Assembly: GCA_003151275.1 (NCBI GenBank)
Contig: PLXC01000104.1
Location: 15,179 to 30,625, forward strand
Direction: 5' to 3'
Length of the DNA stretch: 15,447 bases
From: Candidatus Melainabacteria bacterium
GTDB lineage: Bacteria > Cyanobacteriota > Vampirovibrionia > Obscuribacterales > Obscuribacteraceae
The position numbers and the translations under genes are program-made. Below the pieces are notes generated by a model. The model saw only the letters and a list, made by a program, of their open reading frames with translations. It did no database searches and was not told where the DNA came from. Every line of letters begins with the position of its first letter. Positions within the stretch are counted from its first letter, which is position 1. This document shows positions 1-7,473 of the stretch, in pieces.

Positions 1-119
1 ATGGCGACGAGAATCACGGCCAGGATGGCGCCGCCAACACCGCCGTGGAATGCGATCAATCCCAGAGCCGGGAGGACGAGGAGAACGAGGAGGGTCTTGA
101 TGAGCAGACGAATGAACAT
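1..119 (-). CDS. Partial small hydrophobic membrane protein (N-terminus only)
   Basis: Reading leftwards from an ATG at 119-117, the minus strand stays open to the window edge (39 codons). The translation begins MFIRLLIKTLLVLLVLP and continues with a Gly-rich hydrophobic stretch ending GAILAVILVA, so it forms one or two membrane-spanning helices or an uncleaved signal anchor. A purine-rich AAGGAAA lies upstream of the ATG at about 127-133 and supports the start. The C-terminal part is outside the window, so the family cannot be named; it looks like one of the small two-helix membrane proteins of unknown function. It follows dacB on the same strand at a distance of about 130 bases. Confidence 0.6.
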   Translation of the reverse strand, partial: MFIRLLIKTLLVLLVLPALGLIAFHGGVGGAILAVILVA

Positions 120-191
120 GTTGTATTTCCTTTTCTTATTCAGCTTTATATGGAGCTGGGATCCAGCCATCCATGAAGGAGCCAAGATATG

Positions 192-222
192 AGTCGCTGT
201 GGCCCTGAAGGCTGCAGCGACT
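192..222. terminator. Hairpin between dacB and the membrane-protein gene
   Basis: AGTCGCTG (192-199) and CAGCGACT (215-222) are perfect 8-base inverted arms. Inside them GCC and GGC can pair around a 5-base loop. It lies 27 bases past the dacB stop. No T-run follows on the minus strand, so it is either a weak terminator, an RNA-stabilising 3' hairpin, or a binding site. Confidence 0.4.
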
Positions 223-248
223 TAGGTAAAGTGAATAGACGATGGAGT

Positions 249-1493
249 TTAGCTCCAATAGTCTTCTGTTTCGACACGCGGCAGAATTGGCGTGTACGGG
301 ATGGGCAAAGCGCCACTGTGAGCGCCTTGGAAGTCGGCCACAATAGCGTTTTGACGAGCCCGAAAACGACCTACGTCACCGCGAATGTGAAAGATGACGA
401 AGAGATAGGAGCCTTCACGGGTGGTGCTAAGCTCGCCGCTAAGCGCGCTCACACCGAGATCAGTTTCAGGAAGAGTGCCGGTCTTAGCCGTGACTGAACC
501 TGCTTCTCCTGGTCCGTTCAGCCTCTTCTTCATGGTGCCTTCGTCGATACCGGCGACGGCGAGGATATCCGAAAGTGCGAGCTTATTCTTCTTGAGCTCG
601 GCTTGGATAGCCTGCAGAATCGTCATCATCGCCCTGGGTGACAGCCTATTCACGCCGAGACCACTGGTAGACGCGAGCTGCACTTCTTTGGCAGAGACCC
701 CCACGTCGTTGATCAGGAACTTTCGCAGCGCCGTCACGCCACCGAGCATCTCGCCGAAACGCGCCGCCATCGTGTTGTCCGAATAGCAGAGCATAACTTT
801 GAGGATGTCTTTCAGCGGTGGCGAATTATGAGTAGCGAGCAAAGTAGCCGTCGCCGGTGGTGCGCCGATTTTGAGCGTGCCGGTGATTGCCACTTCAGGA
901 GTGCCGTCGAACGCCAGTTCGCTTTCATTGCGAAGGGCAGGCGTCTTGTGGTGCGGGTCGAGAATCGCCATCAGTTTGTTGCCGGCAGCCATTCCAGTAG
1001 ATCGCAAATCCATCGCGAAATCAGGAGAGATGTAGAGGCTGCCTTTGATGGATTTGATGCCCTTAGCGTTGAGCATCTTCGCCAATTCGCGGGCTTGCTT
1101 CTCGCCAAAGAGCATGTAATGCCCGCTGACGAAGAGATCGCCTGCCAACTCACCGTTTGCGTTGATGGTGCCGTTGGTACGAATTTCGGTCTGAAAACGA
1201 TAGTCAGGACCGAAGGTGCGAAGCGCCAAAAGTGACGTTGACACCTTGACGTTGGAAGCGGGATTGAACAGCCTGGTGCTGTTTGTTGAGGTTACCACTT
1301 TGCCGGTTTTTTCCTCGATGATCACGACGCCTTCGAGCGACCGCGACGCTTTGCTGACACGATGCGCTTTTGGGGCGCCGGCGTGGTGCAATGTCTGATG
1401 AGCAAAAGCTTCGGCAGGGGTGGTTAAAATCATAGCTGTGCACAGGGCAAGGGCGCATTGCACGCCTACCCATGTTCGAGTTGTATTTTTCAT
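249..1493 (-). CDS. dacB: S13-family D-alanyl-D-alanine carboxypeptidase/endopeptidase (PBP4/DacB type), secreted
   Basis: This is a penicillin-binding protein of peptidase family S13, which removes the terminal D-Ala of peptidoglycan stem peptides or cuts D-Ala-mDAP cross-links in the periplasm. The three serine penicillin-recognising motifs are in order: S80-N-V-K83 in an NPASNVK context, S238-D-N240 and K337-T-G339 in TAKTGT. I chose the ATG at 1493 (414 residues) over one 29 codons upstream because the protein then starts with a good signal peptide: MKNTTRTW, a hydrophobic core, and cleavage near AEAFA at residues 28-31. The upstream extension would also run through two hairpins. Only a weak purine stretch precedes this ATG. 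The protein is somewhat shorter than typical PBP4, suggesting reduced accessory domains. It lies 141 bases downstream of an unknown helical protein on the same strand. Confidence 0.9.
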   Translation of the reverse strand: MKNTTRTWVGVQCALALCTAMILTTPAEAFAHQTLHHAGAPKAHRVSKASRSLEGVVIIEEKTGKVVTSTNSTRLFNPASNVKVSTSLLALRTFGPDYRFQTEIRTNGTINANGELAGDLFVSGHYMLFGEKQARELAKMLNAKGIKSIKGSLYISPDFAMDLRSTGMAAGNKLMAILDPHHKTPALRNESELAFDGTPEVAITGTLKIGAPPATATLLATHNSPPLKDILKVMLCYSDNTMAARFGEMLGGVTALRKFLINDVGVSAKEVQLASTSGLGVNRLSPRAMMTILQAIQAELKKNKLALSDILAVAGIDEGTMKKRLNGPGEAGSVTAKTGTLPETDLGVSALSGELSTTREGSYLFVIFHIRGDVGRFRARQNAIVADFQGAHSGALPIPYTPILPRVETEDYWS

Positions 1494-1525
1494 ATTGTTG
1501 ATTCCGTTTTTCTGCAGCGGAAGTA

Positions 1526-1543
1526 CGCACCACTCGCGGTGCG
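1526..1543. other. Small hairpin in the dacB leader
   Basis: CGCACC (1526-1531) and GGTGCG (1538-1543) are perfect 6-base arms around a 6-base loop, 33 bases upstream of the chosen dacB start. It is the second of two hairpins a minus-strand transcript would meet between the upstream gene and dacB. Confidence 0.4.
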
Positions 1544-1551
1544 CAAACTCA

Positions 1552-1583
1552 GAAGCGGAGCAGGATTTCTCCTGCTCCACTTC
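1552..1583 (-). terminator. Strong GAAA-tetraloop hairpin between the 408-residue gene and dacB
   Basis: On the minus strand GGAGCAGGA and TCCTGCTCC pair perfectly around a GAAA tetraloop. The stem extends through one U-G wobble and a further GAAG/CTTC, giving a 14-pair stem. Only a weak T-containing stretch follows. It lies 52 bases past the stop of the upstream gene and 59 before dacB, so it fits a terminator or an RNA-processing/stability element that sets the dacB level. Confidence 0.5.
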
Positions 1584-1634
1584 GAGTAAGAAAATGATCA
1601 GACCAACACCTCTCGATGCTGTTCTGTACGAAAG

Positions 1635-2861
1635 TTATTCCGTGACAGCGCCAGTCTCGGCACGTTTGAACGGCCGATACTGCTTAGCCACTTCGTCGTA
1701 GTCAGCGGTGAGTGCGGCACCACCGTTACCCAGAGACAAGTCCCTGGCATCCTTACCGTTCAGCTCGGCGATTTCCCGACCGACCCGACGCAGATATGCA
1801 TCCGCGGCAAGACAGTTGTTCATCGCGATGCGGATGGTGAGTTCGCGGTCGACAGTGATGTGCCGCTCCGTCTTAAGCTCCTCAAGGAAAGCAGCGGTCT
1901 CTGCGCCAGCGAGCACGAGAGACTCGACGAGTTCCTCGTAGCGAGCTTGCAAGGCAGCAACAGCCATGAGCAGCTCTGTGCGAGCAAACTCATAGTCACG
2001 GCGCCGCTGATTCTGAGCCTTGACTTGATCTGCGATGTTGCCGCCGCAGCCTTGTGGGGCACCGTGGAGGAGATCCAGCATGCGACCGGCGTGCTGCTTC
2101 TCGTTGATTGAGCCGTTCTGGTCTGATTTGAGCTTCTTAACCGCAGCGCGAGCGACATTGACCGCCTCTTCGACAGCAACCAAAGTCTCAAACAATTTCG
2201 CGCTGTGAGGGTGCGTCGAGTTGACGCAATCCACGAACGAGACCTTGAACACCTGCCGCAAATCCACATCGGGATTGAGGAACGACTTGTGGGCGCGTCC
2301 ATTGACGGCAAGATCGGTTGTGTAACGAGCAGGACCGTAACCCTGTCCGAAACGGATCTTCAGAAGATTTGTGGCAAGCGTGCCGAAGGCCTCAACGAGG
2401 ATGCCATAAGCACGTGCGCCAATGCCATCGAAGGAGCCATCGTTGATCTCAGAGTGTGGTCGGCGGTGGACTTCTGAGCCACGGAGCACAAGGCACCGCA
2501 TTGCCGTCTGGATAGGGCCGGGACGCGCATCTTTGCTTTCGTCAAGCAGAACAATGACATCACGAATGCTGTCGCAAAGCGGGCTGAAGCAATCGAAGAC
2601 TCGACGTCTGGCGATGTTGTGTGTCAAATATGCTGACACGAAGGTGAGCGTATTCTCGTCGAATTGCACGCGAAGCGAGTCGAGCACGTCAGGTTGGCCA
2701 AGAGCGGCTTCGATGTGGCGTGTCCATTTGGTCGGTTCGACTTCGGCTGTAGCTCTGGAAGCCCACGGGGCTGTGTGCTGCGTTACTTTCTGAGCTGCTT
2801 CGGTTGCCGCGATGGCTGTCTCGAGTGCAGTCATGGCAGCGGGAACGTTTGTTGTTTGCAT
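1635..2861 (-). CDS. Hypothetical helical protein, 408 residues, unknown family
   Basis: I do not recognise a family. The start is the ATG at 2861, which has a GGAG five bases upstream; a longer version beginning at 2912 lacks such a site. There is no signal peptide and no membrane segment, so a cytoplasmic location is likely. The sequence is strongly alpha-helical: an Ala/Thr-rich N-terminus (residues 1-45), then a segment with FDCFSPLCDSIRDVIVLLDE near 95-115, and a long heptad-like stretch in the second half (ARTELLMAVAALQARYEELV and onward), suggesting coiled-coil packing. A Cys-Gly-Gly loop (APQGCGGN) is the only motif-like feature. It precedes dacB on the same strand, with a strong hairpin between them, so shared function is not implied. 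Confidence 0.75.
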   Translation of the reverse strand: MQTTNVPAAMTALETAIAATEAAQKVTQHTAPWASRATAEVEPTKWTRHIEAALGQPDVLDSLRVQFDENTLTFVSAYLTHNIARRRVFDCFSPLCDSIRDVIVLLDESKDARPGPIQTAMRCLVLRGSEVHRRPHSEINDGSFDGIGARAYGILVEAFGTLATNLLKIRFGQGYGPARYTTDLAVNGRAHKSFLNPDVDLRQVFKVSFVDCVNSTHPHSAKLFETLVAVEEAVNVARAAVKKLKSDQNGSINEKQHAGRMLDLLHGAPQGCGGNIADQVKAQNQRRRDYEFARTELLMAVAALQARYEELVESLVLAGAETAAFLEELKTERHITVDRELTIRIAMNNCLAADAYLRRVGREIAELNGKDARDLSLGNGGAALTADYDEVAKQYRPFKRAETGAVTE

Positions 2862-3392
2862 GTTGGCTCCTAGTGCCTGCTTAGTGGAGGCGAGAATGCA
2901 TGCAGGCCGCATTCACACCAATTGAGCCTCCTAGAAAGGCAGCGTTAACCGGCTTTCATTGTCAGAGGCGTGGTTTAGTCGCTCGGTGCCAGAATCTACG
3001 TCAGTCAACTCGACATCAGCAATTCTGAACCTCGCAAACCCTTGCCTATCAACCTTCCCACCATTCACTTTGTTTGATAGCGGACTCCCCTTAAGCTGCA
3101 ATCGCAGTTCAGAAGGTTGTTTAGATGGAGTGCACTGAAGTGTTTGGCGGGATAGGTATTTAAAGTTATAAACAAAGGGTGACTTACTTTAAGTTCTTTA
3201 GAAATCAGATATCAAGATAGGCTATCAAGAGTAGTAATAGTTTTATTTATAAAAGGCGCAAGACAGCCGGTAAGGCAGAGCTATCTGAAGCAACGCTCAT
3301 GCCAAGAAGTGCTAGCGAAGTTCGCGAAAGGTCTTAAGCCGATACCAAATACGGTGGAAGGTTATAGGATGTTCAGCATGTTAGTGACGAGC
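2862..3392. other. Gene-free AT-rich region with repeated CTATCAA motifs
   Basis: I find no convincing gene here. The stretch 3160-3255 is clearly AT-rich. CTATCAA at 3046-3052 is mirrored by TTGATAG at 3074-3080 and recurs at 3222-3228. TATCAAGA is directly repeated at 3210-3217 and 3223-3230, 13 bases apart. The region should hold the promoter of the 408-residue gene (minus strand) and the 3' end of the Xre regulator transcript. No clear sigma-70 promoter or terminator stands out. Confidence 0.4.
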
Positions 3393-3650
3393 TTATGTGC
3401 CTGTTTCGCTCTCAATTCGTTCAGCTGCACCAATCAATTTCGAAAGCCTGGTACGGAGTCCGTGAGCCAAGTTGCGTAAAGCACTGAGACTTGGATTGCG
3501 TTTTGCTTGTTCAATATTACTTATGTAGGCGCGGTCAACACCTGCCTCTTCGGCCAAATCCTTTTGAGACAAATTCAATTTTAGACGACGCTGTTGTATC
3601 GCTTTGCCGAGCGCCTTTAGTAGCGGCGTATTCTCTCTATTGCTGATCAT
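3393..3650 (-). CDS. Small Xre/Cro-CI family HTH transcriptional regulator
   Basis: An 85-residue protein that is almost entirely a Cro/CI-type helix-turn-helix domain (about residues 10-67). Typical landmarks are IQQRRLKLNLSQKDLAEEAG and then VDRAYISNIEQAKRNPSLSALRNLAHGL, matching the canonical SQ-x-LA-x-x-AGV-x-x-x-YIS-x-IE-x-G/A pattern. The ATG at 3650 has GGAGG six bases upstream, so the start is secure. Such single-domain regulators bind short palindromic operators as dimers and often control themselves. The divergent region to its right carries several short palindromes that could be its sites. Its target is not shown by the sequence; the divergent PBP gene is the obvious candidate. 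It has no toxin partner beside it. Confidence 0.9.
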   Translation of the reverse strand: MISNRENTPLLKALGKAIQQRRLKLNLSQKDLAEEAGVDRAYISNIEQAKRNPSLSALRNLAHGLRTRLSKLIGAAERIESETGT

Positions 3651-4032
3651 GTGAAGCCTCCAAGCTAGATCAAAAATGACGGTCGCGTTTCGACTATGTT
3701 GCGAATTACAACAAAACTGTTCTTGATGTCAGCATGCTGATCAGAGTTTACAAAGCTAAATCCGCTCAACAAGCAGCTTTACAAACGAACAATTAGTGTA
3801 CTTATGTGACGAATGAAACCAAGCACCAGTTGTTGATCTCGGGATAACAGAGTGATCACTCAAGTGAGTGATGAGCGTCGCAAAAGCTTACGGGCAGTCA
3901 GTTACAGGACTTTGGAACTTCGCCCAAGTAGATGCCGTCGCTAAGCGCGTTGACGCAAAAAAATTGAACTTGATCGAGTTGCATCTTGCAATCCGGCTTT
4001 CTTAGCGCGCCCATCTAATCAGGTAATTGGCA
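3651..4032. promoter_or_regulatory. Divergent promoter region between xre and the PBP gene, rich in palindromes
   Basis: The region has no gene. Palindromic elements seen are: TGTTG/CAACA arms at 3697-3701 and 3709-3713, 47-63 bases upstream of the xre start; overlapping perfect palindromes TCAGCATGCTGA (3729-3740) and CTGATCAG (3737-3744); AGTGATCACT (3851-3860); and ATCACTC/GAGTGAT arms at 3855-3861 and 3866-3872. These are plausible operators for the adjacent Xre protein, by inference only. Confidence 0.45.
3964..3992 (+). promoter_or_regulatory. Candidate sigma-70-like promoter for the PBP gene
   Basis: TTGAAC (3964-3969) is separated by exactly 17 bases from TGCAAT (3987-3992). That resembles a -35/-10 pair and would give a leader of about 35 bases before the ATG at 4033. 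The -10 match is moderate, so this is a guess from spacing. Confidence 0.3.
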
Positions 4033-6540
4033 ATGACTACATCTACTGCAGATACAGCACCAAATGAAATGGTCCAAGACTTGGAACTGCCAAGAAAGAC
4101 AAGACACATTTGGCTCAAAGTAATATTTTGGCTGGGAATTGTGGTTGCCTTTGTCGCAATTGCGGGCGCCATTGGTCTTGTTCAGCTCAAGGATCAACTA
4201 AAGATTGGTACTGCCGACTTACCAACACTGAAAGACACAAGCACAGGTGTTCAATTCTACGACCGTAACAACAAGTACTTGTGCACAATACACGCCGATA
4301 GAGATCGCCAACCAGTGCCGTTCTCCAAGATTTCAAAAAATATGCGCGATGCGCTAGTTTCCGCGGAAGATCATCACTTTTACGAACATCATGGTATCGA
4401 TTTTCTCGGCGTAGCTCGCGCCTTTAAAAAGAATCGAGAAGCCGGCCGGATCGTCGAAGGCGGTTCAACGATTACCCAACAACTTGTGCGCAATCTATAT
4501 CTTGATAAAAATGATCGCTCTTATACGAGAAAGATCAAAGAAGTCTACCTATCATGGGACGCTGAGAATCGATTCTCCAAAGCCAAGATCATGGAGACAT
4601 ACCTAAATGAGATCTACTTCGGTGGTGGTGTATATGGTGTCGAGCGAGCGGCTAACACTTATTTCAACAAGCACGCATCACAGCTCTCAGTATACGAATC
4701 CGCGTTCCTGGCCGGTTTGATCAAATCACCTTCAGTCTTCGGCGACCCTGCCCATCGTGACTTGGCCATCAAACGCCAACACGAAGTACTCAACAAGATG
4801 GCTGAATATGGCTATATTACGGCTGCTCAATCGGCTTCCCTGCAGTCCGAAAAATTGGCCTTCAAACAAGGTGCCAATCCAGTCAAATATCCATATTACA
4901 TAACCTATGCGCTAGAACAAGTAAAACGCGAGATGGGCTCAGATATGTGGTCGCAGAACCTGAAGGTTTACACCAACTTGGATCCGGCTGCTCAAAAAGC
5001 TGCAACGGAAAAACTCAATCAAGGCATCAAGAACGCACCCCGGGGTGTCAATCAAGGAGCTCTTGTCTCCATGAACGTGAGCGACGGAGCAGTTCTGGCC
5101 ATGGTCGGCGGTGTCGGCGGCTACAAAGACAATCAATGGAACCGAGCCCTATTCCCGCACACGGCTGGCTCTTCATTTAAACCATTTGTCTATCTGACTG
5201 GGCTGATCAAAGGGATCATCGAACCAGACACGTTAATCAATGACGCGCCATTTTCTCTGAAAGACGGTCATGGACCAGCGTGGACGCCAAAGAATTTCGA
5301 CAATCAGTTCAAAGGCTGGGTAACAGTTCGCGATGCTCTGGTAAATTCTCGAAATATATGCGCCATTCGAGTGGCCATGGAAACTGGCATACAGCCAATC
5401 ATCGATACAGCTAGAGCGGCTGGATTACACGCAAAAATGGATCCTTATCCATCACTAGCGCTAGGCACTTGCGCAGTTTCCCCATTAGAAATGGCCACTG
5501 CGTATGCCACTTTAGCCCGCAATGGTGTGTATATGCCACCACAAATGATTCGGAAAATAGTAACTGAGGATGGAAAGCAAAATCGAAAATTCCACGCCAC
5601 CCCGAGCGGTAATTTGCCGGCCGCAAGCGTAGCTAGTTTAGTTGACGTCATGCAAGACGTGGTCAATCGCGGCACTGGCACACAAGCTCGTTTGCCAGGC
5701 ATTCCAGTGGCCGGAAAAACTGGAACCGCGGATGGTGCAAGAGACATCTGGTTCTGCGGATTCACACCAGACACCGTAACAACGGTCTGGGGTGGGAGCG
5801 ATAAGAACCAGGCGATCAAGGGCAACAATGTTACAGGTGGAACAGTAATGGCTCACATCTGGCGCGAATATATGTCCGCATATTACACCATCCACAAACC
5901 TACAAAGACTCTTGCCTTCGCGAAACCTGAAGTTAGGATAGCCACTGCCCTGCCGGCCCTTAACGACGAAACTTTATTGACTACGGACGTAACGACGACT
6001 GATGTCTCAAATCTTCAGAAAGTACCTCAAGTTGATCCATCAACGGTTACTCCAAACCAGATCGCAAACAATGTCCCAACGTTGCTTTCAAATGCCGTTA
6101 CTGCCAAAGAAAAGGGGATCGGCAAAGCCTTTGTGGTGCTGGCTGGCGAAGCCGCTGAGCGCTGGGCAACCGGCACTGCACCGGGTTCGCAGGTGTCTTC
6201 TAATTCCGGTACAACACAGTATTTCAGATCTCAGCAAGCTCAAACTACGGCTCAGCAGGCTCCTGTAGCTGTTGCCCAGGGTGCTCCTGCACCGTCCCAG
6301 GGGGCTCAAAGTCAAAACTCCCAACAGTATGCGGAGCCCACACGAGTAGCTCCACCGCTGATTCGTTCAGTCTTTGAACAACCAGCCAGTGCTGCCCCAC
6401 ATCGTGCACCAAGACCAGAGATAATTGTCCAGAATGATGAGGTGCGAACGGCCCCTGCATCTTCGGAGAGTACGCAGACTGAGGCGTCTTCTAGCACCGT
6501 TCAATATCTGGGCAGCCGGAGAGTTGAAACTGTCTATTAG
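4033..6540 (+). CDS. Class A penicillin-binding protein, PBP1A-type (GT51 glycosyltransferase + transpeptidase)
   Basis: A bifunctional peptidoglycan synthase of 835 residues that polymerises lipid II and cross-links stem peptides on the outer face of the inner membrane. Residues 24-51 form one N-terminal membrane anchor. The GT51 domain shows EDHHFYEHHGID (112-123) with the catalytic Glu, GGSTITQQ (143-150), and a conserved segment from RKIKE through YLNEIYFGGGVYG. The transpeptidase domain shows the active Ser in S380-S-F-K383, S439-R-N441 and K562-T-G564 in AGKTGTADG. The tail after about residue 690 is low complexity, rich in Gln, Ala, Pro and Ser. A TTG six bases upstream of the ATG also opens the frame, but ATG 4033 with AGGTAA at 4021-4026 is the better start. 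The dipeptidase gene follows after 56 bases, probably in the same transcript. Confidence 0.95.
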   Translation: MTTSTADTAPNEMVQDLELPRKTRHIWLKVIFWLGIVVAFVAIAGAIGLVQLKDQLKIGTADLPTLKDTSTGVQFYDRNNKYLCTIHADRDRQPVPFSKISKNMRDALVSAEDHHFYEHHGIDFLGVARAFKKNREAGRIVEGGSTITQQLVRNLYLDKNDRSYTRKIKEVYLSWDAENRFSKAKIMETYLNEIYFGGGVYGVERAANTYFNKHASQLSVYESAFLAGLIKSPSVFGDPAHRDLAIKRQHEVLNKMAEYGYITAAQSASLQSEKLAFKQGANPVKYPYYITYALEQVKREMGSDMWSQNLKVYTNLDPAAQKAATEKLNQGIKNAPRGVNQGALVSMNVSDGAVLAMVGGVGGYKDNQWNRALFPHTAGSSFKPFVYLTGLIKGIIEPDTLINDAPFSLKDGHGPAWTPKNFDNQFKGWVTVRDALVNSRNICAIRVAMETGIQPIIDTARAAGLHAKMDPYPSLALGTCAVSPLEMATAYATLARNGVYMPPQMIRKIVTEDGKQNRKFHATPSGNLPAASVASLVDVMQDVVNRGTGTQARLPGIPVAGKTGTADGARDIWFCGFTPDTVTTVWGGSDKNQAIKGNNVTGGTVMAHIWREYMSAYYTIHKPTKTLAFAKPEVRIATALPALNDETLLTTDVTTTDVSNLQKVPQVDPSTVTPNQIANNVPTLLSNAVTAKEKGIGKAFVVLAGEAAERWATGTAPGSQVSSNSGTTQYFRSQQAQTTAQQAPVAVAQGAPAPSQGAQSQNSQQYAEPTRVAPPLIRSVFEQPASAAPHRAPRPEIIVQNDEVRTAPASSESTQTEASSSTVQYLGSRRVETVY

Positions 6541-6596
6541 TCAGACCCGTTAAACATCTTTCCTCCATATAGCTATTTCCTCACCGTGAAAAATAC

Positions 6597-7358
6597 TTGA
6601 ACGACTTACGCACAGTAAAAATTCCTGACAACACTGATGGTAAAACTGCGCTGGATTATCATCAGATAGAGATCGATATTACCGGCACTCTTAATAGGCA
6701 ACCATTGGTGGACTTGACCGCTTACGGCATCGCTACTAAGTCCATCTATGCGCGTCCAGAAGCCCCTTATTACCGCTCATTCCAAACTTCATTGAAGACG
6801 GTTTGCGTCCGTGAATCGGTCGCCGAAAAGTTGGTCGAAGTGAACAAGCTCCTCTTCGACTACGATGTTGAACTAGTAGCTTTGGACGGTTATCGACCGA
6901 TTCAATTGCAACAAGAGCTCTGGGATCATTTTATTCAGACTGCTCTCGGCACAAATCCGAAAGCCAGCGATGAAGAGTTAACCAAGTTTGCCGGTCAATT
7001 CTGCTCTGATCCCAGAGGCTATCGAGACGACGATTTCCGCACCTGGCCTGTACACAATACAGGCGGAGCCATAGACCTAACATTGCGGTCTTGGGAAGAC
7101 AAACAAGAAGTCTTCATGGGTAGCATTTTCGACGATGCCGATTCCATTTCCTCAACCACATATTTCGAAAACGACTCTCTCACCTCACAGTCAGCGCTGG
7201 AAGCGCGCAGAAACAGGCGCCTCTTATATCACGCCATGATTTCCGCTAGCTTCGCCAACTATCACCACGAGTGGTGGCATTACGATTTCGGCACTCAAAT
7301 GTGGGTAATGAACGGCGGGCACAAATGCGCCGCTCATTATGGACGAGCAATCGACTGA
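6597..7358 (+). CDS. VanX/DdpX-type D-alanyl-D-alanine dipeptidase (peptidase M15)
   Basis: A zinc dipeptidase family protein (253 residues) expected to hydrolyse D-Ala-D-Ala, salvaging or limiting peptidoglycan building blocks. Visible landmarks match VanX: Arg100 in DGYRP (transition-state Arg), zinc ligands His153 and Asp160 in PVHNTGGAID, catalytic Glu225 and third ligand His228 in HEWWHYD. VLV-like N-terminal matches include PLVDLTAYGI and PYYR. The Ser that opens the classical SxHxxGxAxD motif is Pro here. The start is unusual: an in-frame TAG lies at 6570-6572, the first ATG codes for residue 174, past the His/Asp ligands, and the only standard start between is TTG 6597, with no clear ribosome-binding site. 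Translation coupled to the PBP gene is possible. No signal peptide is visible. No VanH or VanA homologue is nearby, so cell-wall recycling is more likely than resistance. Confidence 0.85.
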   Translation: MNDLRTVKIPDNTDGKTALDYHQIEIDITGTLNRQPLVDLTAYGIATKSIYARPEAPYYRSFQTSLKTVCVRESVAEKLVEVNKLLFDYDVELVALDGYRPIQLQQELWDHFIQTALGTNPKASDEELTKFAGQFCSDPRGYRDDDFRTWPVHNTGGAIDLTLRSWEDKQEVFMGSIFDDADSISSTTYFENDSLTSQSALEARRNRRLLYHAMISASFANYHHEWWHYDFGTQMWVMNGGHKCAAHYGRAID

Positions 7359-7391
7359 AAAAGCTGATTAGTGGCTCAGCGGAGTGTTCAG

Positions 7392-7407
7392 CCCCCCCCC
7401 TTTTTTT
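7392..7407. repeat. C9-T7 homopolymer tract
   Basis: Nine C (7392-7400) run directly into seven T (7401-7407), 34 bases after the dipeptidase stop. A short GCTGA/TCAGC hairpin (about 7362-7379) precedes it, so the T-run may end the plus-strand transcript. Long C-runs are also prone to slippage and sequencing error. Confidence 0.5.
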
Positions 7408-7424
7408 GTGCTACATCAGATAGT

Positions 7425-7460
7425 ATGAAAAATCAAAAGAAAGACACAGCAAAAGCTGCG
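7425..7460 (-). terminator. Probable intrinsic terminator of the receiver-like gene
   Basis: On the minus strand CGCAGC and GCTGTG form a 6-pair stem with one G-U wobble around a TTTT loop (7445-7460). A T-rich run TCTTTCTTTTGATTTTTC follows. It begins 14 bases after the stop codon of the receiver-like gene. Confidence 0.55.
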
Positions 7461-7473
7461 CCTCTCTTTCGCA

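Noticed and set aside
3393..3650. Antitoxin of a toxin-antitoxin pair
   Set aside because: No small toxin gene lies beside it on either strand.
4033..7358. Vancomycin-resistance cassette
   Set aside because: The dipeptidase is VanX-like, but there is no VanH dehydrogenase, VanA/B ligase or VanRS pair in the window; such dipeptidases also occur in ordinary recycling.
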